Below, piece after piece: positions 40,082 through 51,930 of a DNA stretch of 64,000 bases (position 1 is its first letter; each line of letters begins with the position of its first letter). The stretch covers positions 16,078,485 to 16,142,484 of the forward strand of contig CM055820.1 of assembly GCA_029582265.1 (NCBI GenBank), read 5' to 3'. Under the pieces are notes generated by a model, which saw only the letters and a program-made list of their open reading frames with translations, did not search any database and was not told the origin of the DNA. The stretch is from Zoroaster sp. YZ-2022. Lineage: Eukaryota; Echinodermata; Asteroidea; Forcipulatida; Zoroasteridae. The position numbers and the translations under genes were made by a program.

Positions 40082-42205
40082 GATAGTCACCAAGTGATTA
40101 CTCCTATATATATAGGCCTACACGTACACGCGCACGTACAGGTTACTAGCTCAATGATGCGTGGTAATTACCTATTGTTTGCGGGCCTTGTGTGTAAGCT
40201 TGTTTGTTGGCAGTTTGTGGTTTGTTGACGCGGTACTGTTCCTCGTCATGTGTCATCGCTTTTGAAGTTGCAGAGGTAGAACTTGTTTTCATGGCGGCAT
40301 TTTGATATGAGTTCAGGGTCGTTTGTTCAGGAGTATCCTCTTGTCGGCGTTTATGATGGAAGAGCTTCTCTGTGAGGCAAAGGTTGCACCATTTCGATTC
40401 ACTGTTGTATGCTTGAGATCTACAGGCTACCGACCAGTTGATGGTGAATGGTTTCTTGTTCCTTTTCAATTGCCAAATATTGCTTGAAGTTCCGTGCTGT
40501 TCTGGTGCTTTTCATGCCTGAAAGACTGTGTGTGGTTGCCGTATCTTAGCTTGAATGGGCGCGGTGAGACCTATGTACAGATGAGAGTTGTTTGGTTGCT
40601 TAACTTCGGCATTGTAGATGATGTTGCTGGCCTGGCACTTTTCCTTGTAGGGCATGGGTCTTTCTTGCGGCAGTTGCAGTCCTTACGGTCGGTCCCTTTG
40701 TCGTTCGATGAGACTTGTTTGTTGTGTGCCTTGATGATACTGGCGATGTTGGGCATGCAGCTGTAACTGATCTTGACCGTGTTCCTGTTGAATATCTTGT
40801 TCAGTTTGGGTTCCTCGGGAAGTGCTTGCCGATGAGTTTCAGGAATATACCGCCAATGTTTTGTTGTCACGTTTTTTGCTGAATGGAGGTTGAACCAGAT
40901 GACGTTGCGCTGCCTGTTCCGTTTTTCCTAGTGGGTTGGCTATCGATGTAGGTGAGGCCTTCCGTGTATCCGCTGGATCTTAGTGTGCGTCCTCGTAAGC
41001 TGGGGAGGCTTTCTTGAAGATGTCTTCATCGTGCGAAATGCCCGATATGCGTCGGCTGATGGAGGCGGGTAGGTTCTTGATGATGTTAGGCGGGTGGTTA
41101 GACTGCTTGTGGATGTACATGGGTCAGTCGTTTGGTTTCCGGAAGGGTAGTGCTTGCCGTTGCTCAGATTGAAGGTGATGTCGAGAAAGTTCGTGATCTT
41201 TAGGTTACCGTCGATTGTGATGCTTAGGCCGAGTTCATGAATAACTTTGTTATGTCCTTCCTGATTCGGTCGGCTCTGCTGCCGGTGATGTTTGAAGAAC
41301 TGCCAAGCCGTCGTCCCTGTAGGTCAATTCCTTCTTTCCCATACCGTTTTGATAAGGTGTCCAGGATGTGAGGCCTACCAACTCGCATACCTCAGCCCCG
41401 TCGTAGCTGCCCATTGTTACGTCGAAGGGTCATTGTGCCTTTTTTCCTCCATGGCGTGCCTTTGTCGAATAGTAGAGACTTCCTGCAGCGTGCATGATGA
41501 TCTTGGTGTCTTGTTGGGAGATGTGAGCGTGTTTTAGCGAAGGCTATGGCTTTTCTCAGCAGGCTTTCCGATGTGGAGGGTGAAAATCAACAATGTCAAA
41601 ACTGATGAATGTGTGCTTGTCCTTTTCCTTGATGTTCTTGAACCACTCTATCACTGACGTCGAGTTCCTCCACTGGTTGACCGCTATGGCAGCTCTTACG
41701 GCGTTGTTGATTCTGTCCAGAGATTTGTTTGCTGACAATTCCTGTTTTCGCTCTTTGCGGGGGTTGATGAGTCAGCACGGTAGGTTGTTTTCAGTTGTCC
41801 TTGTGGTCTTTGAGGTTATGAATGCTTGTTTCATTGCCATGGTCTCCATTCGGTCGTCTATTTCGAGTTCTGCAGCGATGGTTTTGTGCCTCAGCGTTGA
41901 TGCTGTTAAGAGTCGTCATGTTGGTGGTTTGGTAGTTCTTAGTGATGTTTCTCTGAGCAGCTTTTCATACAGGGTGCGGTCGGTCTCGTACAGGTTTCTT
42001 GTCTTGTTAGCGAGGGATAAGCATCTTCGTGGAGCTCTTGATCTTGTTGACATCCTTTCTGAGCGTGTCTTGAAACTGATCGGTGACTTCCTTTGTTCTT
42101 ACGTTCTCAATCATTTTCAGCATGTCGTCTTCAAACGGTTTTCAGCTCATCAATTTGCAGGTGGGCACTTTCTGCTCCGGAACCCAAACTTATGGTCGTT
42201 CTGTG

Positions 42206-45200
42206 CACTGCAAATTTGTTGGTCCTAAATTGTGTTGGTTAAACGCATTACTAACTTGTTGGTTAAAAATATTGGCAGTTGGTTAAACGAAATCATTGCC
42301 CAACACGTTTGGGCAGAACTTGACAAATTGTTGGTTAACTGGATGGTCCAATGTTTATATCAAGTTGTTGTGCAAGAGTTGCCGATAAGTTGGTCAAAAT
42401 TATCACGCGACCTCACTTTTAAAGGATTTTTATTAACCAATGGTGTTGGGCACACACACTGCAGCAGGGTGTGTTGGGCAAAGTTCCTGGGATTGGCGCA
42501 TTCACTCCCGTTAACGCGCGCGCGCAAAACACATTCTGCACGTACAAGTACAAGTACCGTACACTACACACCATGGCAGACGATCCAAGGTCAGCAGCGG
42601 GTCGCAGATCTCCTTCGAGATTGGGGCATGGAATGCATCATTGAAACTTTCTCAGGTAAGATATTAACAGCAAAACCAATATATAATACCCATAGAAGCT
42701 ACTGAGCCATGTGTTTAAGTGACACACCGTTTTGTTTTCAGTACAAAAGAATAAGTAGGCACGAGATTCCGCCGTGCATGATTCATGTACACACCACTGT
42801 TCGCACCCATTGAAACTTGTGCTGAACATCGGTCTGTAAAATCGTTAGCTATCAGCAACGGATTCTATGTAGATTATAATCCGCTGCAATCTTTGCCATC
42901 GCTTGCGATAATGCAAAAAGGTATATATTTTATCAAATAACTTCAAAACGAAGGCATAGTGGAGTAAAACACAGGTGTAGTTAGCTCTCTTCCTTCCTCC
43001 ATGGTTACAGGCTCTGCATGCAAGCCTGTGCTATAAATAGACAGGAGAGGTCATGACCTTTCTATTGGTGTGTGTATACGCGCCGCGATACGGCAGTGCA
43101 TTTTGGGCAGCGATGGCGGTTCAAAAAGGGCATGTTTATCGGTCTTTTGTGAGTTGTTGACAAACATTCTGTGGTAAATAGGACACAAACACGCTTCAGA
43201 AATTTTCTTTATTTTAAACTTTTTTAATCTTTTGACATAAAGGAAAGACGACAGCAAGAAAGATTTAGGCAACCTAAAAATCCTGAAATCCAAAAATCGT
43301 TTTTTCTAAGGTTTTTTCATTATGTTTGAGCTTCGGTTTCAAATTACAGGTAGCCTACATGTAAAACTCCCTTGGGGGACATTCATCATCTGGAGCGGTC
43401 ACATTTATTTTTCTCTTACCCCTCATATGGGCTTTAAATAGTTTCACCTGTAAAAAAAAAAAGAAGTTGCCCACCTCACATGCGCATCAAATATGGACTC
43501 TTCCATTTTGTTGGACAGGGATTTTGTTATTCTACAAAGGAGGGATGCATTGGAGCTATACTAAAGTGGTACATGACAATTTAATTTAGGTAATTATTAT
43601 GTATGTGTAATATTATAGCATGTGTGATGTCGTCAACCTGGTCCAAAGCCACACATCTTGCATCCAAGCATCAGGGCATACAGAGCATATACCCACAGCC
43701 AAGCTGCAAAACTTGAAGAAGCATGTGAAGAATAAAGTGACTGAAATTTGTTCATGGTTCCTACAGACTCGCCTTAAAAGTTATGTTAATTAAAAAATCA
43801 TTTTAAAGACCTTGAAAGTTCCTTAAAAGTACTTGAAAAAAAGGTAAAAAGATGTGTTTACATGTTTAAAAATGTCAACATTGTTGGAACTTTTGCAACA
43901 AGGTGATTCCATGCCAACTCAATAAATGGAGTTCACTGTCAAATCTTAGATTTTTTCTCTTTTGGTGTACTGAAAGATACTTATGAGAAAAGCAAATTCT
44001 GAAAATTTCAGGTCTCTACTTTGTTTTGTTCTAGCGCACCATAATTTTTGAAATATGAGGGGGTGTCAGCGAAAAAATGTTTTAAAAATGTGTAACGTGA
44101 CAAAAACCATGGCATGAAATGACCTAACATGTATTTTTATGTATTTGTATGTGCAGCTGTTGATATTTCCTAGACAAGCTGTATAGCTTGAGAATTACAT
44201 GAGAAGAATAAAGGTTTGTTCATGGTTCGTACATAATCACCTTAAAAGTTCTTTAAGAAATTTTAATTATTTCAAAAAGCATTTTAAAGTCTTCCTTTGA
44301 AAGTTCTCTTGAAAATGTTTGAAAATTTAACACTTGAAAGAATGATAGCAATGCATCAGAATATATGCACAAAAAACTTGACATTCTTTGAACTTTTGCA
44401 GCTGTTTAAATTTCCCAGCCAAGCTGCAATATATTTGTGACTGGTTCTATTATTTAATGTTGAGAAAAGGGCTGAAAGGTCAAAAGTGCATTTTTGGTAA
44501 TCCTCAGATATTATTCTTATTTATTGGTGTCTACTTTACATAAATAACACACTTGGCAACTTGTACTTGCGGGCCAGCTCCTCACAAAGCCTTAAAAATG
44601 ATTGGGGTCTACACAGTAGGCCACAGAAGTATGAGAAGTGATTTTAGTCAATGCTGATTATGATCCTTTTGCGTAAAATTATAAACAAATTGGGTCAAAG
44701 GTCATACAAAGGTCAGACATTAAGACAATTGAAAAGCATGTCAAATTGTTTGTCTTCGCATATGGATTCACAATATAGTTTTTGCTATGTCTGATGTACA
44801 GTTTTGGATTTTAGAGTAAAAATAGCCAAAATGGTATAAAAAAAAGGTATTTTCGGGTTGAACAGGGGTAAACAATTTCAATCTCCTGTTAAATATTGTA
44901 AAAACATATCAAATTGTTTGTCTCGGCGAAAGGCCATATTTGTAGGTCTACAAATCAATTAAATTTTTTTAAAGAAATTTATTAAAGGGTATGAAACTTG
45001 CTAAATATGAGTTGTGAATTTAAAACTTTGGATTGTTGTATATAGAGTTACTTGTATTGTATTGTACTATATTGTATTCTTTAGATGTTGAATTTATGCT
45101 GAATAAATTGAATTTACAAACTCCAAGATGTTGTTTGCAGCTGTTTAATTATTATTAACAAATTGTTGGTCATATTATGCCCAACAATTGGATTAAAGGA

Positions 45201-45543
45201 GTAACCAACAGATAATCAATTGCTACTTTTGTTGGGTAACAACCTTTGCCCAACACCTTTGCCCAACGTTGGTTCAAATATCAACTGTCTAAATTATTGA
45301 GTAAAATTTTAACCAACATTTTGGTAAACAAAGTTGCCCAACTCTTAGTCAATTGTCATCACCCAAACGTTGGGTAAAATGATTTGACCAACTTGTTTTG
45401 TCAAAGTGTTCACCCAACTATTGGATAAAAGTTATTGCCCAACTACTGTTGGTTAAGCTATGCCCAATAATTTAGACAGTTGATATTTGAACCAACATTG
45501 GGCAAAAATGTTGGGCAAATTTTGACCAACAAGATTTGCAGTG
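42206..45543. mobile_element. Chapaev-like (CMC) DNA transposon, 3.3 kb, 4-bp target duplication
   Basis: Ends CACTGCAAATTTGTTGGTC and GACCAACAAGATTTGCAGTG are inverted repeats, flanked by TGTG on both sides (42202-42205, 45544-45547). CAC ends with 4-bp duplication are typical of Chapaev/CMC elements. Both sub-terminal regions (42225-42420 and 45170-45530) are arrays of GTTGGTTAA and TTGCCCAAC-type words. The middle has internal repeats (43700-43850 like 44160-44340: GGTTTGTTCATGGTTC, CCTTAAAAGTT). I found no transposase; a possible exon-like stretch near 42590-42653 is discussed under findings. Confidence 0.78.
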
Positions 45544-45807
45544 TGTGTCGTCGTTGGAATCGTCACTATCGTCGTCCTCGTCTTTAGCTTTTAGGAAGAA
45601 GAAGGCTTTCCATCTCATGCGTTTGATGGCACTTTCAACTTTTTCAATGAGTCTCTTCTTGTACGTGCTTGTAGGCGGTATAGGGATGTTTTTCATGGAG
45701 TAATTGAAGTTGACTTGGTGAGGCTGTTCCATTTTCGTCGTCCTTATACAGATAGGCGAGAGTGCTCAACTGGTAACAGGAGCGATGTATGCTTAAATGT
45801 AGCGGTC

Positions 45808-45819
45808 TATCTATCTATC

Positions 45820-45847
<28 letters not shown>
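45808..45847. repeat. (TCTA)n(TA)n microsatellite
   Basis: CTATCTATCTATCTATATAT followed by TA repeats at the 5' side of the Penelope-like element. Confidence 0.9.
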
Positions 45848-45850
<3 letters not shown>

Positions 45851-46255
45851 TTTTGTAATATCAGTGGTTCTGGGTAAGAAGGCCCCCGGGCCACAGTTAT
45901 TTAGTTAACTTTTTCATGCCCTGGCATGTTCCACTGGTAATGCTCTGTTTTGTATATTGTCTTATGTTTGTTGTGTTTTATGCCGAATAAATAATAATAA
46001 AAATAAAAGAAAGAAGGCGCATGCGTGACGGCCGGACAGGTTTACTGCTCGCCGACCGACGACAATGCCGTATGCTGCTGAACCAATTGTTGTTATTGTC
46101 TATGCTAACATGACATTTGACTCTTCACCTTTTAGGGGACCAACATGGCGGCCGGTTACTTCAACTTTTTATAGGCCAGTCAGCGCCCATCTCCTATCAA
46201 GTTAGTATAGAGATCAGTGATCATATACATTGAGGTATGCAAAGGCATTGTGTTT
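45848..46255. other. No feature seen
   Basis: Ends with AATAAATAATAATAAAAATA-like tails near 45985 that may be retroelement debris. Confidence 0.35.
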
Positions 46256-46352
46256 GGTCAGGGCCATGACGTAACGAAGCATTTAAATAATGCTTGATGT
46301 GCACATTCTCTCGATAAATTCATAGTTTCTGTTCAAATCTCACTTACCGTTT
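46256..46352. repeat. Dispersed repeat, partner at 48797-48960
   Basis: GCTTGATGTGCACATTCTCT and CGATAAAT are identical in both, with GGTCAGGGC and ATGACGTAA upstream. The partner has an extra 70 bp in between. Confidence 0.65.
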
Positions 46353-46552
46353 TTAATAATTTTTCTTTACGTCATAATATCATGTTCGTATATGATTTTT
46401 TGTTTAACACGTCCGGCGTTTTGATGATAAAGAACGTCACTGAATTACGGTGAAGTACGTATCTGTATACTGCTAGTGTAAGCTGACATCTTGTATATTT
46501 TACACTGAGGGCCACTGACCACATGTGGGTCATAAATAATTTCCCTGTCGCA

Positions 46553-46640
46553 AGACTGACATCCCCTACACCATTTTTATTATCACTTCGACCTCCAGAC
46601 TGACATCCCCTAGACCATTTTGATTATCACTTCGACCTCC
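46553..46640. repeat. 44-bp tandem duplication
   Basis: Two adjacent units starting AGACTGACATCCCCTA (46553 and 46597), differing at three positions or fewer. Confidence 0.9.
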
Positions 46641-46974
46641 CCTAAATTATAATCTAAACACAATGCCCCCACTGTTGTAAATGACCAGTTCATATAGATA
46701 TACCTTAGATTAATAGAAATCTCACTTCGTCTCTTGCTCTCTCTTCTCACACTTCACTCTCTCTCTCTACTGTACTGCTAGTCTTGTGACCCTACAGTCA
46801 GTATTGAGTATAATAATAGATTTTGTACTTCTTGTTATAGCCACGGAGAAATAAATAAAATATTCGTTCGGCCCAAGAAGCTTCTCTTAGAAGTGTCATT
46901 TCGTGTATCATGTCCCCTCTTATTTCAGTGTTACACAAGCACACAGTATTCTAGCAGTATATTGGGCTGTAATA

Positions 46975-47115
46975 CACCTAGACTGATCATATCAAGGATA
47001 GAGAAAGGCTTCGGCCGTACCATTCAAGGAATTTCATTGGATACGTTGTGCTGAAGATTTAACGACACACCAGGCTCGCGAGCCAGCTACCAACCAAGGT
47101 CAAAGTTAAGGTTGG
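46975..47115. repeat. Dispersed repeat family (as 3905-4560), copy 3 fragment
   Basis: ACCATTCAAGGAATTTCATT, GGATACGT, GTGCTGAAGAT and CTACCAACCAAGGTCAAAG shared with the copy at 37521-37830. Confidence 0.6.
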
Positions 47116-48796
47116 AAGTCTTCATCGAAGAATGTATTCAGAAGTAAAGCTGTGCCTATAAGGAGAAAAATAATGGGTGAACATGTGGGAGTCGTATCAG
47201 GTAATTTACTTGCCACAATCCGAACAAAAGAAAACATATGCACACTCGTTCAGTAGGCGACTTATTATTTTATAATTATAATAGTCATTCGTGTAAGTAA
47301 TGTTTCCCAAGGCCAGGTCAATGAAATCAAACATACAAAAAACATGAATAGTAAAATGCAAGGTCAGGTTCACAATGAATGTTGTACTGATTAAATTTCA
47401 TGTTAAACATGTTAAACAAATCAATTATTATGCATTTATGTATATTCGTATTCGATTGTATTCACCTTTTTATTTAAATAACATTTGCCCATCAAAAATT
47501 CCGAATCTTTATTTAAAACAGCGTTACGTGTGTCTTTATACTATTGGTACTGTAATTATTGAGAAGTCAATATATAAATGATTCATGCAGTGAATTATAT
47601 TGGCTGGACCGAAGGGTGTGCGTTCAAAAAATATTCTTCAAATCTATATCAGAAACCCCATGGATGGAGGTCTTTCTCGGAAGACCCGTGTAGGGCAAGC
47701 AAGCCCTTTTCTCCTAACTCACCTTTCGTCTAGTCACTTATGAAGGAGACCAGCTGAACCAGGAGGTTGTCTTTCAGTATTAACATTTTTCTAAATTACC
47801 ATACCTAGATATATTAAAGGCAATACTGCGAAACGTTTTAGTGATGTTTGATTCAAATTCTGTTTTCAGTTGTTTTACAGTTTTTGTAATGTCATTGTGA
47901 GTTTTTACTGCTTCATGAATAAATAACAACACTGCTCAGTGGTTTGTATGGATTTGGGGTAATTTGTTAATAATATCAATGTTGGTGAAGATGGATGGGG
48001 AGGCTGGGGGTCAGTTCCTCTTAGAGATGCTTGATCATTGCTCTGAGTGACAGATGAACCCAAGCAAAAATGTTTTTAGTTGACTATAAAGTCTACAAAA
48101 TCATGGAACTATTAATTTTCAAAAATGAAGAAAATTTAAATTGATAGGGCAACTATTTGAACAGGTAACAGAATACGGAGCTAATATACATAAGTCAGGG
48201 GCTTGTTTAATTAAGAAGACAATACTATTAAAGATGTATCGTCCTTGTTTTCGATATTTTATTGGAAATTTATTTTTATCAATCATTTCCATTGGAAAGG
48301 AAAATTTTTGAAATGAGATTTTTACAAACAAATCGTCAGCTTAAATTAATAGTAATTAAGTGCCCAAATTTATGACGAGACCCACCATAAAGTATATTTC
48401 GAGATAGTTACGGTGTTTTTAAATTTATATTTATCTATTTAGTAGTTTTATTGTGAATTATGAAACAAAAAATTTAAACAATAAATTGGCAAATGCATAC
48501 ATAAAATACAACGGAATAATGAAATAATGTGTGTACTCTGAATAATTTGATTGGGGCATTGCAATTACCGTCTCCCTGTCATAAATATTCACTTAGCTTA
48601 TCCTGGTAAGATTTGCCTTTTTAATTAAGTTTACATCACGAGGATAATCTATATACAAGCAGATCAATAGGCCTCAGCGGACTATAAGGCATAACGAGTG
48701 CATATACACGTACGTACATGTACATCCGGCTCACTGATCTCGATCCGGCTACGTCAGTCATACATAATTATACCTAGTTTATAGGGAAATATGTTC
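47116..48796. other. No gene seen
   Basis: AT-rich. GGCTGGACCGAAGGGTGTGC at 47602-47621 resembles the left end of the 38287 element without a matching right end. Confidence 0.4.
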
Positions 48797-48960
48797 AGGT
48801 CAGGGCTATGACGTAAAGCATGTCACATTATTATTCAAATGAGGTCATGTTTATTATCGTAGACTGATATTTTCATGTGATGAAGCGTTTTAATAATGCT
48901 TGATGTGCACATTCTCTCGATAAATGCTTAGTATTTGTTCAAATCCCACTTATTGTTTTC
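48797..48960. repeat. Dispersed repeat, partner at 46256-46352
   Basis: Same borders as the partner plus an internal ATTATTATTCAAATGAGGTC segment. Confidence 0.6.
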
Positions 48961-49106
48961 CAGCTGATACATTTTGTATAACGGCCAAGGTACTATTGTT
49001 ATTAATTTATGTATTTTATAAGCATTTTGTATCCGTACCACGGTACCATGGATAGGAAGATTATCTTGCATCCAGTACATATATAACATTCTTACACGTT
49101 CAGTAG

Positions 49107-49210
49107 TTGGCCGATCCGGAGGGTGTGTGTCCCAAATCAAATCTAAAATCTAAAATCTAAACTCTATTTAAAATACAAACTTCGCACACCCACCTTTCGA
49201 TCGGTTTTTA
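49107..49210. mobile_element. Short TIR-like element, copy 2
   Basis: GGCCGATCCGGAGGGTGTGT left, CACACCCACCTTTCGATCGG right. The middle has three tandem copies of AAATCTA-type words. Confidence 0.55.
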
Positions 49211-49454
49211 TTAAGCTTTTTAAATACTGACTACTGCAGGAAAAATTACATGTACAATTTAATTGATTTCTTCACCCATTGTGGGAAAAAGCAGCATCAG
49301 CTCCGTGTCACGAATTTGAACGCGTAGGACATAATTATACGATGAATAGAACTGATTTATTTCATGGGAGGACTTGGTGATCAGGCCAAGCATCAGTAGT
49401 GGATACAGGGGGTGTACGGGTCCGGCCCTTCCCCATGCACAAAATAAATAAATA

Positions 49455-49719
49455 TACTACTTAAAACAATTTAGGGAACACCGGAATAATCTCAGTTAAA
49501 GCAAGATCATTTATTTCAGATAAACACAATGTTTCACAGAACTGATGAGAAACAACTGCACAATGAAACAGATGATAAAGGATGCATGTAGTGATTACAC
49601 ATTTCATGACATGACTACTGAAAGAGAGAGGGGTTGAAAATGAAAATCCCGGTTCATAGAACATTTCAAACCTATTTGATGTTAAGAATCCGGTGTTCCC
49701 TAAATTGTTTTGAGTAGTA
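49455..49719. mobile_element. TA-target MITE, complete copy (265 bp)
   Basis: Terminal inverted repeats of about 30 bp begin TACTACTTAAAACAATTTAG and continue GGAACACCGGA; the right end mirrors them with one mismatch. TA dinucleotides flank both ends (49453-49454 and 49720-49721), as expected for Tc1/mariner-type insertion. Confidence 0.88.
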
Positions 49720-49726
49720 TAAATAG

Positions 49727-49850
49727 AGAATTAGCTGTTTGCAAACTGCTTACCAACCGAAAGGACCTGTCGTATAAATGCAAAATAATGGTTATTGGCC
49801 TTACGTTTCGAACCTAGCAGGTTCTTTCTCGAAGGCAAAATGGACGATAA
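49727..49850. repeat. Fragment of dispersed foldback family
   Basis: GAATTAGCTGTTTGCAAACT, AAAGGACCTGTCGTATAAAT and CCTAGCAGGTTCTTTCTC as at 220-440. On the other strand it reads GGTTCGAAACGTAAGG, a motif shared with Penelope-like tails here. Confidence 0.6.
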
Positions 49851-50877
49851 TTATACAAACATAAACACAAGTTTGTCATGTGTGAATGAGACACAAAAGA
49901 AGAGGGCACATGACTGAAGAGTCAGTTACTTGTCCTGGGACCGGACAAAACAAAAGGAATTGTAAACGTGAATGGAAAAGGGTACAGGGAGCGGGAGTAT
50001 TAGGCTGGAAGAAGAGAGTGTAAGATTAGTGAAAAGCAATTATAGTCAGACGGGGAGAAAGAAATATAATCGTAAAGAAAAATTGCGCACATTATTATGG
50101 ACAAATTATATAGGCCTGTAGGACTAGTGCCATCAAAAAAAATAATCTGAGATTTTGGACTTTGTTGTAGGCCAACCTGTTAACTGTTTCATGTCTGAGC
50201 CAGTATACATATTTGGTAAAAATGTATGTAAATACATCAATATATAAAAGTCATTTAATAATAATATGTTACAAAAATAATAACAACTTTAAGCTTATTT
50301 CATTGTGTTGTAATCGATAAATTAGTGAAAATGCATTAAGATTATTCTTATTCATTCCAACGTGTAAGTTATGTCTTTGGACGACAGAAATTCATTTGAA
50401 AGTAATTGTTTCACTTATGTCACTATACAATAGCATTTTGAGACGGACATAATTATTTCAAGGGATGTTTGATACAAGTTATGTTTTTCGAGATTACCAA
50501 TAGTGCATTATGGTTTCTTAGGCCCAAATGCATAAATAACCCGGTGCAATTTGCAGCCCTAACTCGCGATCTCAGACTTAACCCTCTTGTGTTTGTGGGA
50601 TATTCATGTGTTCATAGCTAAAATTTACATAATAATACGGATGCTAGAGAGATGGCCAATCAGGAGGCCACAAAAACCTTGTAGGCCGCGTCTATTACTA
50701 ACTGGTTACAATCGCTTAAAAAAAATTCTGTAATATTCATTCGATATTAAATTTGTATAGTGCTTGGTACGTAAATAGTATTTGAAATGTATAGGTAAAT
50801 TTAATGAGATCTTAGAGTAAAAAAGCACAAAATAAAATACATAATTCCTTCTCTACAAAAAACGTCTTACCTACAGT
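49851..50877. other. No feature seen
   Basis: AT-rich without recognisable genes or paired repeats. Confidence 0.4.
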
Positions 50878-51018
50878 TTAAATGGAATCGTTGATGAATG
50901 TGTCAGTGCCTCGCAGAAAGCTTTCAATGGCTTCAATCTGTTGGCTCTTCAGTGTATATTTCACACCTGCTGAGACTTTCGCCGTTTCAATAGTCGATCT
51001 GGCTGTTTCCGCATCCAT
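50878..51018 (-). CDS. Short ORF resembling the start of a RecQ-type helicase
   Basis: 46 codons from ATG (51018) to TAA. The part YTLKSQQIEAIESFLRGTDT followed by FI resembles the pre-motif-I region of RecQ-like ATP-dependent helicases (LK-x-x-Q-x-x-A-I-x-x-F-L-x-G-x-D-x-F), but the expected LPTGxGKS Walker A motif does not follow. A donor-like TAG|GTAAGA lies just after the stop (50875-50868), so either this is exon 1 with a mutated end, or a gene fragment. Nothing nearby continues it. The ORF could be chance, but the run of family-like residues makes that less likely. Confidence 0.38.
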   Translation of the reverse strand: MDAETARSTIETAKVSAGVKYTLKSQQIEAIESFLRGTDTFINDSI

Positions 51019-51210
51019 CTTGTTCGCATACAACTTCTTGCAGCAAACTTCCACTCCAATGTTGTATTTTCGTTATCACATCCAATCCCGTAGAAGGTTT
51101 AGTTTGAATATTCATGTTATGGAAGGCTTTTGCAGTTTCCGACCAATCAGATTGTTCCGTCCACTTTTGGACTAATTCGCAATAGGGTGTGTACAAACCG
51201 ATGAACAACA

Positions 51211-51318
51211 TTCCCAAGTCTGTGATCGAAGGTTAATGTGGGAGGTTAATACACAAGAGGGCGCCATTTAATACTGTATTGGCTTCAGGCAGACAAAAAA
51301 CCACGATCACAGACTTGG
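51211..51318. repeat. Small inverted-repeat element
   Basis: CAAGTCTGTGATCG (51210-51223) and CGATCACAGACTTG (51306-51319) are perfect 14-bp inverted repeats enclosing 80 bp. Confidence 0.55.
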
Positions 51319-51794
51319 AACCAATTAGTCTAAGAAAAACTTGGCACGCTTGCCACAAAACATGAGGCATGCTTTTCCACAAAATTGCTTTGCATGCTTA
51401 CCACCAATAAAGTATCCAAATTGTGTAGGCCTATCCCTCAAACATTATTGAAAAGTAAAGCGTAAAATGACAGGTTAAAGTTTAAAATACCAATTATCAT
51501 TCACTCCACGCGTATGTGTTTCTTCTACCACTTGGAATCTAACGTTACATGACAACGATGACCGATGTCAATGAGAATCGCCCACGTTATTTCCCCTGTA
51601 ACAAGGGCAAGGGAGTTGAGACCCCGTTCAGACAGCCACGCAAGTACTTGTGAAATGAACTGTATTGTTAGTATTATTATTAACGTTAATATAGAATTGT
51701 TACTCGATACTGCGGAGTATGCAAGGTCAACTAAAATTACATTTGTGGAGTACCGACTGTGTAATAGTGACTGGTTTATATGTTAGTAGGGAAA

Positions 51795-51930
51795 GAATAG
51801 AATACAACCGACATTTTTTATATCCAAAATATGACAAATTTCACAAATTTTTCCTTTAAAAGATGGTAGAAGATATCACTGAAGGAGAGGAAAGTGTAGT
51901 ACTAGTAGTCAAGTGATGATTAGAAACGAT
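51795..51930. repeat. Dispersed repeat, inverted partner of 21720-21890
   Basis: AGAATACAACCGACA, TATCCAAAATATGACAAAT and CCTTTAAAAGATGG are the complement of words in FBXO7 intron 1. Confidence 0.55.

Larger units (their letters stand above)
40037..45740 (-). mobile_element. Penelope-like retroelement, decayed, split by a DNA transposon
   Basis: The N-terminal part is at 45548-45732 (start MEQPHQVNFNYSMKNIPIP, then IEKVESAIKRMRWKAFFFL). The rest is at 40146-42205 after the 42206-45543 insertion. Recognisable blocks are SRKCPP near 42160, FISFDIVDF near 41590, the catalytic YRDDG at 41307-41321, and a GIY-YIG-like C-terminal domain with a CNCRKKDPCP zinc-like motif, LICTGLTAP, NIWQLKRNKKP and KWCNLCLTEKLF. 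Domain order (RT, then GIY-YIG nuclease) is that of endonuclease-bearing Penelope-like elements. Several frameshifts and stops make it non-functional. Coding regions read on the other strand here are shadows. Confidence 0.82.

Noticed and set aside
40494..41537. Plus-strand frames of 80-90 codons
   Set aside because: Also antisense shadows of the Penelope-like element, with no motifs of their own.
41593..42228. 211-codon plus-strand frame
   Set aside because: It is the opposite strand of the Penelope-like reverse transcriptase, which has recognisable motifs on the minus strand.
42232..42705. 157-codon plus-strand frame
   Set aside because: Most of it is the sub-terminal motif array of the Chapaev-like element. 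Only the last 20 residues look protein-like and are reported separately as a weak finding.
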